Of a stretch of DNA of 38,072 nucleotides, positions 31,680 to 38,072 are shown piece by piece; position 1 is the stretch's first letter, and each line of letters begins with the position of its first letter. Source of the DNA: Oerskovia douganii (lineage in GTDB: Bacteria; Actinomycetota; Actinomycetes; Actinomycetales; Cellulomonadaceae); NCBI RefSeq assembly GCF_015142735.1, contig NZ_JACSPN010000005.1, positions 1 through 38,072 on the forward strand, read 5' to 3'. Below the pieces are notes generated by a model. That model saw nothing but the letters and a program-made list of their open reading frames with translations. It had not been told where the DNA came from and did not search any database. The position numbers and the translations under genes were made by a program.

Positions 31680-33491
31680 TCACCCCTGGACCGAGGCAGG
31701 CTCGAGGACGGACGACGACGCGGGCACCGGCTGCTCCGGGTCGGTTGTGCGCAGCCAGTCCGCGAGCCCGCACACGACGTCCTGGCACCCGCCGCACCCC
31801 GTGGTGGCGCGGGTCGCGCGCGCGATGTCGGCCGTGCTGCGTGCGCCTTCGCGCCAGCTCGCGACGACGTCCCCCTTGGTCACGCCGTTGCAGCGGCACA
31901 CCGTGGTCCGGTCGGGCATGTGCGTGGGGTCCGACGCCGGAGCAGCGGCCTGCGCGACGGGTCGCAGCAGGAGGTGGGCCGGGTCGGCGGGCACGGGGAT
32001 CCGGCGCGTGTAGGTCGCCGTGAGGTCGGCGCCGACCTGCGGCGCGCCGACCACGGTCGCTCCCACGAGGTAGCCGCCCGCGACGACGACCTCGACGTGC
32101 CGTCCCGCGTCGGGGTCGGTGAGCCGGAGCGTGCGGTGGCTCGGGTCGTGCGCGCGCCGCGCGCCGCAGACGCCCATCGCGACGACGTCGAGGCCCGCGG
32201 CCTTGAGACGCACGACGTCGGTCGGTGCGGCAGGGGGTGGCGGCCGGTCGGTCGGCGCCGTCGCCCGGGGCCGCGTCTCGCGGGGCGCCGGCCCCGGCAG
32301 GTCCCCCGCGCTCCGCCCGACGTCGAGCGCGATCCGCAGCGCCATGCTGGGCCGGGCGTCGTCGGTGAGGCGGACGCGCCTCGCGGCCCTCGCGGGGGCC
32401 GGTGCGTCGGCATGGCTCGTCGCGTCCGACAGCCTCTCCGCGAGCAGGGCCGCGAGGCGCCGCGACTGGTCCCAGCCCTGCGCGACGAGCCCCGTCCCTC
32501 CCTCGGGCGGCTGCGCGCAGTCACCGATCGCGTGCACGTCGGGGTCGTCGGGGCTCGCCAGCCCGTGCCCGACGACGACACCCCGGTCCACCGTCAGGCC
32601 GGCGGTCCGGGCGAGGGTCGCCTCGGGTACGGTCCCGCACGCCAGCACCAGCAGGTCGGCCGGGATCTCGTCGCCCTCGCCGGTCAGGTCCGGGGCGCCC
32701 GATCCGCCGCCTCCCCGCGCCCCCGGGGCGCCCGCGTCACGGGGCGAGCGTCCGACGTCGGGCACGAGGACGATCCCTGTGGCGACCGCTCCCCGGTCGC
32801 CGACCCCGTGCACCACGACCTCGCGCGTGCGGACCCCGGTCCGCACGGTGATCCCGAGGTCGGCGAGCGTGCGCGAGGCGGCGAGGCCCGCGTCGGGACC
32901 GAGCTGGCGGTCCATGGGGCTCGCCCCGCCGTGGACCACGGTCACCGCGAGCCCGCGCCGGGCGAGGCCGCACGCGACCTCGAGGCCCAGGACTCCGGCA
33001 CCGATCACGACCGCACGGCGTGCGTGCGTGGACGCGGCGACGATCTCGCGTGCGTCGTCGAGCGAGCGCAGCGCGTGGACCCCGGCGGGCAGGGTCCCCC
33101 CAGGACCCGGGTCGAGCCCCGGCACGTCCGGGACCCGGGCGGCCGAGCCGGTCGCGAGCACCACGGCGTCGTACGGGAACGCGCCGTCGCTCGTGAGGAC
33201 GGTGCGCGAGCCGCGGTCGATCGCGATCGCCGTGGCGCCCCGGTGGACCTCGGCGCGCTCGTCTCCCGTCGAGGGCAGGGTCAGCGCGCCGACGTCGGCA
33301 CGCCCTGCGACGACCTCGCTCAGCAGGACGCGGTTGTACGGCTCGTGCACCTCGTCACCGAGCACCGTGACGCGCAGGGGCCGGGCGCGGTGCGTCCCGT
33401 CCGGGCCGGCCACCGCCAGGAGGTCGGCCGCGAACCGGGACCCGACCATGCCGTTGCCCACCACGACGACCCGGAACGGCCTGAGCCTCAT
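31680..33491 (-). CDS. FAD/[2Fe-2S] electron-transfer subunit of assimilatory nitrate reductase
   Basis: A 603-residue protein that probably carries electrons from NAD(P)H to NasA, like the NasB/NasC-type subunit of other bacteria. It opens with an FAD-binding motif (VVVVGNGMVGSRFAADLL), and a second nucleotide site is AVVIGAGVLGLEVACGLA. The NADH-oxidase fold ends near residue 350 (DPDVHAIGDCA). A Pro/Arg-rich linker follows, then at the C-terminus a BFD-like [2Fe-2S] domain, TVCRCNGVTKGD ... TGCGGCQDVVCGL, with CxC and CxxC cysteines. The architecture mirrors the first half of NirB, without the siroheme domain, so the two are probably related by duplication. ATG at 33491 overlaps the nasA stop by 4 nt (ATGA). 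It is the last gene of the narK-nasA operon. Confidence 0.85.
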   Translation of the reverse strand: MRLRPFRVVVVGNGMVGSRFAADLLAVAGPDGTHRARPLRVTVLGDEVHEPYNRVLLSEVVAGRADVGALTLPSTGDERAEVHRGATAIAIDRGSRTVLTSDGAFPYDAVVLATGSAARVPDVPGLDPGPGGTLPAGVHALRSLDDAREIVAASTHARRAVVIGAGVLGLEVACGLARRGLAVTVVHGGASPMDRQLGPDAGLAASRTLADLGITVRTGVRTREVVVHGVGDRGAVATGIVLVPDVGRSPRDAGAPGARGGGGSGAPDLTGEGDEIPADLLVLACGTVPEATLARTAGLTVDRGVVVGHGLASPDDPDVHAIGDCAQPPEGGTGLVAQGWDQSRRLAALLAERLSDATSHADAPAPARAARRVRLTDDARPSMALRIALDVGRSAGDLPGPAPRETRPRATAPTDRPPPPAAPTDVVRLKAAGLDVVAMGVCGARRAHDPSHRTLRLTDPDAGRHVEVVVAGGYLVGATVVGAPQVGADLTATYTRRIPVPADPAHLLLRPVAQAAAPASDPTHMPDRTTVCRCNGVTKGDVVASWREGARSTADIARATRATTGCGGCQDVVCGLADWLRTTDPEQPVPASSSVLEPASVQG

Positions 33492-35749
33492 GCGATCACC
33501 TCCGACGCAGGGTCAGGTGCGACGGCGACTGCGCACACCTTGAACTCGGGCATCCCGGAGACCGGGTCGGTCGCGTCGGTCGTGATCCGGTTGACGCTCC
33601 CGGCCCCGCTCCAGTGGAACGGCATGAAGACCGTGTCGGGGCGGATCTTGTCGCTCCAGCGCGCGGGTGCACGGACCTCGCCCCGGGCCGACGTGAGCCG
33701 CACCGGGTCCCCGTCCTGGATGCCGAGGCGGAAGCCGAGGATCGGGTGCATCTCGACGGACGGTCCGGGCACGCTCCGGTCGAGCTCGGGGACACGTCGC
33801 GTCTGTGCGCCCGACTGGTAGTGCTGGAGCACGCGGCCCGTCACGAGGTAGACGGGAGCGTCCGGGCGGACGTCGTCGCTCGGCCCCACGTGGTCGACCG
33901 CGACCATGCGCGCGCGCCCGTCGGGGGTGCGGAAGCGGTCGAGGAACAGCCGCGGGGTGCCGGGGTGCGCCTCTCCCCCGGCGGGCGACACCGCCGGCAC
34001 GGGCCAGAACAGTCCCGGCCCGCCCGCGGCCTCGTCGGCGTCGAGGCGCGCGTGGCTGAGGCCGGAGTAGTCCGCGACGCCACCTGCCGAGGCCCGCGCG
34101 AGCTCGTCGAACACCTCGGCGGGGTCGAGCGGGAAGGGCACGGTCGAGCCCAGGCGGCGCGCGAGCTCGGCGAAGACCCACAGCTCGGACCGCACGCCGA
34201 CAGGCGGCGTCACGGCACGGCGGCGGCGGATCACGCGCCCCTCGAGCGAGGTCATGGTCCCCTCCTCCTCGGCCCACTGCGTCACGGGCAGCACGACGTC
34301 GGCACGCAGCGCGGTCTCGGAAGGCACCAGGTCGCACACCACGAGCAGGTCCAAGGCATCGAGACGCTCGGCGACGTACGTCGCGTTCGGCGCGCTGACC
34401 AGCACGTTCGAGCCGTGCACGAGCAGCGCCCGCGGCCCGCGCGGCGTCCCGAGCGAACGCAGCAGCTCGACCGCAGGCCTGCCCGGCCCGGGCAGGGACG
34501 CGGGGTCCACGCCCCACACCCCGGCGACGTGGGCGCGCGCGGCCGGGTCGCCGATCGTGCGGTAGCCGGGGAGCTGGTCGGCCTTCTGGCCGTGCTCCCG
34601 GCCGCCCTGCCCGTTGCCCTGCCCCGTGATCGCGCCGTACCCGGAGCCGGTCCGGCCGGGCAGGCCGAGCGCGAGCGCCAGGTCGATCGCCGCCGTGACC
34701 GTCGCGGTCCCCTGGGTCGACTGCTCGACGCCGCGACCCGTCAGGACGTACGCCCCGCGTCCACCGCGTGCGGGCGAGGCCGCCGCGAGCAGCCTCGCGA
34801 CGCGGCGGAGCTCGTCGGCCGAGATCCCGCACACGGTCTCGGCACGCTCGGGCCACCAGGCCGCGACCGCGCGGCGCACGTCGTCGACCCCGGACACGCG
34901 CGCCGCGAGGTACTCCTCGTCGGCGAGGCCCTCGGCCCACACGACGTGCAGGAGCGCGAGGAGCACCACGAGGTCGGTCCCGGGGACGGGCTGGAGGTGG
35001 AGGCCCTGGGACGGCGCGCCCGCCGCACCGCCGGCCTCCCCCGCCCCCGTGAGTGCGGCCGTCGCCGTGCGTCGCGGGTCCACGACCACGAGCCCGGCCC
35101 GCTCTCGCACGCCCGCGAGGTGCTGGACCGCGGGCGGCATGGTCTCGGCCAGGTTCGAGCCGAGCAGCAGCACCGCGTCGGCCCCCGCGAGGTCGGCGAG
35201 CGGGAACGGGAGCCCGCGGTCGGCGCCGAACGCGCGGTTGGCGCCCGCCGCGGCGCTCGCCATGCAGAAGCGCCCGTTGTAGTCGATGTTCGCGGTCCGC
35301 AGGACCGTCCGTGCGAGCTTGCCCAGCGCGTACGCCTTCTCGTTCGTGAGCCCCCCGCCCCCGAAGACCGCGACCGCGTCGCGCCCCGACTCCGCCTGGA
35401 TCGCCGTGATGCCGCGGACGACCCTCCCGAGCGCCTCGTCCCACGTCGCGGGCCGCAGCTCGCCACGCGTCACGGCCCCCGCCGCGTCGACCGCCCGGTC
35501 CCGCACGAGCGGCACCGTGAGCCGGTCGCTCGCGCCGAGCAGGCTCGCGCTGGTCCAGCCCTTCTGGCACAGCCCGCCCTTGTTGGTGGGGAACTCGCGC
35601 GGTGCGACGACCACGCGGGGCGAGGCTCCGCCGTCGGGCACCTCCGGGGGCGCGGGCGTGAGCGACATGCCGCACTGCAGCGCGCAGTAGGGGCAGTGCG
35701 TGTCCGCACCGCTGCCCGACGGCGCCGCCCGCCCGGGACGAGCGACCAT
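33488..35749 (-). CDS. nasA: Assimilatory nitrate reductase catalytic subunit NasA
   Basis: A 753-residue molybdopterin-guanine-dinucleotide enzyme that reduces nitrate to nitrite in the cytoplasm. The [4Fe-4S] cluster is bound by Cys19, Cys22, Cys26 and Cys61 (HCPYCALQCGM and GGLCQKGW), typical of nitrate reductases of the Nas/Nap group. FGGGGLTNEKAYALGKLAR and YNGRFCMASAA are family blocks, and SGAQTRRVPELDRSVPGPSV with MPFHWSGAGSVNRITTDATD mark the C-terminal cofactor-binding domain. Unlike some NasA proteins it has no C-terminal [2Fe-2S] domain; that function sits in the partner encoded next. ATG at 35749 has AGGA 8 nt upstream and lies 2 bases after the narK stop. No twin-arginine signal is seen, as expected for the assimilatory enzyme. 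Confidence 0.95.
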   Translation of the reverse strand: MVARPGRAAPSGSGADTHCPYCALQCGMSLTPAPPEVPDGGASPRVVVAPREFPTNKGGLCQKGWTSASLLGASDRLTVPLVRDRAVDAAGAVTRGELRPATWDEALGRVVRGITAIQAESGRDAVAVFGGGGLTNEKAYALGKLARTVLRTANIDYNGRFCMASAAAGANRAFGADRGLPFPLADLAGADAVLLLGSNLAETMPPAVQHLAGVRERAGLVVVDPRRTATAALTGAGEAGGAAGAPSQGLHLQPVPGTDLVVLLALLHVVWAEGLADEEYLAARVSGVDDVRRAVAAWWPERAETVCGISADELRRVARLLAAASPARGGRGAYVLTGRGVEQSTQGTATVTAAIDLALALGLPGRTGSGYGAITGQGNGQGGREHGQKADQLPGYRTIGDPAARAHVAGVWGVDPASLPGPGRPAVELLRSLGTPRGPRALLVHGSNVLVSAPNATYVAERLDALDLLVVCDLVPSETALRADVVLPVTQWAEEEGTMTSLEGRVIRRRRAVTPPVGVRSELWVFAELARRLGSTVPFPLDPAEVFDELARASAGGVADYSGLSHARLDADEAAGGPGLFWPVPAVSPAGGEAHPGTPRLFLDRFRTPDGRARMVAVDHVGPSDDVRPDAPVYLVTGRVLQHYQSGAQTRRVPELDRSVPGPSVEMHPILGFRLGIQDGDPVRLTSARGEVRAPARWSDKIRPDTVFMPFHWSGAGSVNRITTDATDPVSGMPEFKVCAVAVAPDPASEVIA

Positions 35750-35751
35750 GC

Positions 35752-37218
35752 TCAGATCCTGGCCGCGGCCATGGGCGCGCCCCGCCGCTGGTACACGGCC
35801 CACGTCACCACGGCCATGACGGCGTAGACACCGATGAAGATCCACAGGGCCGGGACGAGCGACCCGGCGAGGTCGTTGGAGATCGCGAAGCCGCGCGGGA
35901 TGAGGAAGCCGCCGAACGCCCCGACGGCCCCCGCGATGCCGATGCAGCCGGCGGCCGCCTTGCGGACCCGGGTGCGGTGGGCCGCGCGCTCGTCGTCGGG
36001 CAGGGCCGCGGCGGCGAGCTCGCCCGAGGCCGAGAAGACCGCGGGGATCATCCGGTAGGTCGCGCCGTTGCCGATGCCCGTCGCGACGAACAGCAGCAGG
36101 AACGACCCGAAGAACACCCCGAAGCTGTGCGACTCCAGCGCCTGGATCGCACCGAACGCCCCGACCGCCATGACGCCGAACGCCGCGATGGTCACGCGGG
36201 CCCCGCCCACCCTGTCGGCGATCGTCCCGCCGAGCGGCCGGGACACCGAGCCCACGAGCGCGCCGAGGAACGCGATCGAGAGCGTGACCTCGGGGAACTG
36301 GTTCCTGAGCAGCGTCGGGAACGCACCCGAGTACCCGATGAACGACCCGAACGTCCCGATGTAGAGGAACGAGATGATCCACGTGTGCCGGTTGCGGGTC
36401 GCCGCGGCGAACGAGCGGACGTCGGCCGTGGCGTGCGACAGGTTGTCCATGTACCGCCACGCGAGGAACGCCGCCAGCAGGATGAACGGGACCATCATGA
36501 GCCCCGCCCGTTCGAGCGCGATGCCCGCGCCCGCGACGATCACGAGCGGCACCGCGAGCTGGACCGCGGCCGTCCCGAGGTTGCCGCCCGCGGCGTTGAG
36601 GCCCAGCGCCCGGCCCTTCTCCTTCTCGGGGTAGAAGAACGAGATGTTGGCCATCGAGGACGCGAAGTTCCCGCCGCCGACCCCCGCGAGCGCCGCGACG
36701 AGCAGCATCACGCCGAACGGCGTCCCGGGGTTCTGCACGACGACGGCGAGCGCGACCGTGGGCACCAGGAGCAGGAGCGCCGACACGGCGGTCCAGTTGC
36801 GGCCACCGAACAGCGGGACCGCGAAGGTGTACGGGATGCGCAGGGTCGCGCCCACGAGGCTGGGGACGGCGATGAGCCAGAACTGCTGGTCCACGGTGAA
36901 GGTGAACCCTGCCGCGCCGAGCTGCGGGACGACGATCGACCACAGGGCCCAGACCGCGAACCCGAGGAACTCGGCGAGGACCGAGATCCACAGGTTGCGG
37001 GTGGCGACCTGGTGTCCGCCGTCGCGCCAGAACGTGGGGTCCTCGGGGTCCCAGTGGTCGATCCAGCGCCCGCGACGGTGCGGGGCGCTCCGGGGCGCGG
37101 GGTCCGCGGCGGTACCGGGCCGTCCGACCGTGCCCGACGGCGCAGTGGCCGTCGGGAGCGCGGGGGCGGGCTGGTCGGTCGTGGTCGTGACCTGCGGGGG
37201 ACCTGCGGGGACGGACAT
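35752..37218 (-). CDS. narK: Nitrate/nitrite transporter NarK
   Basis: A 488-residue transporter of the NNP nitrate/nitrite porter family (major facilitator superfamily), about 12 membrane helices. The family's two signature regions are visible: GGGNFASSMANISFFYPEKE and GRALGLNAAGGNLGTA, and further on GIGNGATYRMIPAVF. The first ~65 residues form a cytosolic, Pro/Thr-rich tail. The ATG at 37218 is chosen because AGGAGG lies 4-5 nt upstream; longer frames cover the promoter. It imports nitrate (and may export nitrite) for the reductases encoded behind it. It is the first gene of the narK-nasA-FAD-protein operon and is preceded by a GlnR-like box 72 nt upstream. Confidence 0.93.
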   Translation of the reverse strand: MSVPAGPPQVTTTTDQPAPALPTATAPSGTVGRPGTAADPAPRSAPHRRGRWIDHWDPEDPTFWRDGGHQVATRNLWISVLAEFLGFAVWALWSIVVPQLGAAGFTFTVDQQFWLIAVPSLVGATLRIPYTFAVPLFGGRNWTAVSALLLLVPTVALAVVVQNPGTPFGVMLLVAALAGVGGGNFASSMANISFFYPEKEKGRALGLNAAGGNLGTAAVQLAVPLVIVAGAGIALERAGLMMVPFILLAAFLAWRYMDNLSHATADVRSFAAATRNRHTWIISFLYIGTFGSFIGYSGAFPTLLRNQFPEVTLSIAFLGALVGSVSRPLGGTIADRVGGARVTIAAFGVMAVGAFGAIQALESHSFGVFFGSFLLLFVATGIGNGATYRMIPAVFSASGELAAAALPDDERAAHRTRVRKAAAGCIGIAGAVGAFGGFLIPRGFAISNDLAGSLVPALWIFIGVYAVMAVVTWAVYQRRGAPMAAARI

Positions 37219-37273
37219 GGCGCCTCCTGGGTGGGGACCGGGCACGGCGAGCGGTGCTCGACCGATACCCGCG

Positions 37274-37327
37274 ACCGTAGGAAGCGCGTGTTTCTCCCGG
37301 GCACGGCGCCCGTTTCCCGTCCGTAAG
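37274..37327 (-). promoter_or_regulatory. GlnR-type box and -10 element of the narK operon
   Basis: Read on the minus strand from 37327: CTTAC, 6 nt, GAAAC, 6 nt, CGTGC, 6 nt, GAAAC (ending 37290), four half-sites in the 5+6 rhythm of the GlnR box; both GAAAC sites are exact. TACGGT (37279-37274) follows after 10 nt and fits a -10 element. The narK ATG is at 37218. The remainder of the 408-bp gap to the next gene (37328-37626) shows no further gene; TAGACT at 37510-37515 is a possible -10 for the plus-strand gene. Confidence 0.8.
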
Positions 37328-37626
37328 GCTTTGCGCACACCGTGCGCCGGCGGGCTGTGAGCGACGGCCTCGCGGGACGGTCGGCAGCAGGCGTGCCGAG
37401 CGGTCACTGTCGGCCCCCGAGAGAGGCCCGTCACGTCCGGACCGGGTGGAATCGCACCGAGACCCCGCCGCCCGGCGTTTCATCCTCCCTGGTGCTCCTG
37501 GTCCCGGTCTAGACTCGCGCCAGCCTCTTCGACGGTTGCCGGACTGGGTGGACTCCGGCCGCTGCACGACTGGGCGAACCACCGGGCCGACCGTCCAGTG
37601 GTTGAGATCGAGAGAAGGGTCCACGC

Positions 37627-38001
37627 ATGCCGCGACAGAGCAGCGCAGCATCCGGAGCGCTCAACCCCCTGCGCGCCCTCGCCGCACTCGTCCGTCTGGC
37701 AGGCACGGCAGGAGCCGGCCCACGAGGCGAGGCCGCCGACCAGAGCGCGGCCTTGTGCCGCGTGTGCGCCTGGTACCTCGACGAGCCGGGATGGACGCTC
37801 GACGGCCCCACGCACACGATCTGCGACTGCTGCGGGGCCGAGAGCGGGATCGACGACACGACCCCCGAGCGCATCGTCTCCTACCGCCGGAACTGGACCG
37901 ACGGCGGGCACGTCTGGTTCGACCCGTCGCGCCGCCCGGAGGGGTGGTCGTACGACCGCATGCCCTTCGACGCGGAACGTTGGAGCACGGCTCGCCGCTG
38001 A
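37627..38001 (+). CDS. Cysteine-rich small protein (CPCC-like zinc-binding type)
   Basis: A 124-residue protein with two cysteine pairs, CRVC (about residues 44-47) and CDCC (69-72), in ALCRVCAWYLDE and THTICDCCGAESGIDD, spaced as for a zinc knuckle. The following sequence, SYRRNWTDGGHVWFDPSRRP and GWSYDRMPF, matches a family of small bacterial proteins with an ICxCC-G-E/Q-G-x-D core and a conserved W...W/F...RPxxW tail. No function is established for that family. The first ~40 residues are a low-complexity Ala/Gly/Arg tail. The ATG at 37627 has AAGGG 7 nt upstream. It diverges from the narK operon with a possible -10 (TAGACT, 37510-37515). The contig ends 71 bases later. Confidence 0.8.
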   Translation: MPRQSSAASGALNPLRALAALVRLAGTAGAGPRGEAADQSAALCRVCAWYLDEPGWTLDGPTHTICDCCGAESGIDDTTPERIVSYRRNWTDGGHVWFDPSRRPEGWSYDRMPFDAERWSTARR

Positions 38002-38035
38002 GCGCCGGGCCCGGCCGGAGGGTCGACGAGCCCGG

Positions 38036-38072
<37 letters not shown>

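Noticed and set aside
35750-37651. An N-terminal extension of NasA across the narK gene
   Set aside because: It translates the antiparallel-frame shadow of narK; the ATG at 35749 with AGGA upstream and the cysteine motif at residues 19-61 fit the normal NasA start.

Overview
The DNA is very GC-rich. It has actinobacterial traits: GTG/TTG starts, candidate leaderless genes with a TANNNT box about 6 nt before the start codon, SoxR, separate PTS EIIA and EIIB proteins, a fused CopD/CtaG protein, and nitrate-assimilation genes behind GlnR-type boxes. The cellobiose-type sugar genes suggest a relative of Cellulomonas, Cellulosimicrobium or Oerskovia (Micrococcales). That placement is inference. 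The window looks like an ordinary chromosomal contig. It ends in a 33-base G run that is probably artificial.

Layout. (1) 1-835: a gene tail, then overlapping PTS EIIB and EIIA genes. (2) 894-7761: mixed genes, namely a thioredoxin/NHL protein, a GNAT acetyltransferase, a Nal1-like serine protease followed by a small stand-alone domain gene, a small hypothetical gene, a YbaK-type deacylase, and a WYL-type regulator divergent from an alpha/beta hydrolase. (3) 7847-10536: a GH94-like gene and a GH1 beta-glucosidase gene that diverge and both lack their 5' parts. (4) 10766-13955: a small membrane protein, an S9 peptidase and a lipoprotein. (5) 14010-15204: a DUF559-type nuclease-fold gene bracketed by two nearly identical 53-bp palindromes, one of which encodes the end of that gene. 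(6) 15217-17415: CopD/CtaG copper and oxidase-assembly protein. (7) 17612-23248: a six-gene MoxR-DUF58-VWA-VWA-TPR operon. (8) 23273-25424: SoxR divergent from an MFS exporter with a SoxR-type promoter between them. (9) 25478-37218: a nitrate/nitrite assimilation block, all on the minus strand. (10) 37627-38001: a small cysteine-rich protein.

How the genes work together. The nitrate block is a complete pathway: NarK imports nitrate, NasA with an FAD/[2Fe-2S] partner reduces it to nitrite, and NirBD reduces nitrite to ammonium. Downstream in the nirBD operon are CobA, a HemD-winged-helix protein resembling the nitrate regulator NnaR, and a CbiX-type chelatase, so siroheme supply and a regulator are tied to the siroheme enzyme. 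Both operons start behind GlnR-like boxes with the same internal spacing and the same 10-nt distance to a -10 element. The MoxR operon is tightly coupled by 4-14-nt overlaps and probably acts at the cell envelope.

The observations most worth following up are the twin palindromes around the DUF559 gene, the matched GlnR-type promoters, the protease with a separate copy of what looks like its N-terminal domain, and the double truncation of the GH94/GH1 pair. No tRNA, rRNA, CRISPR array or transposase was recognised.
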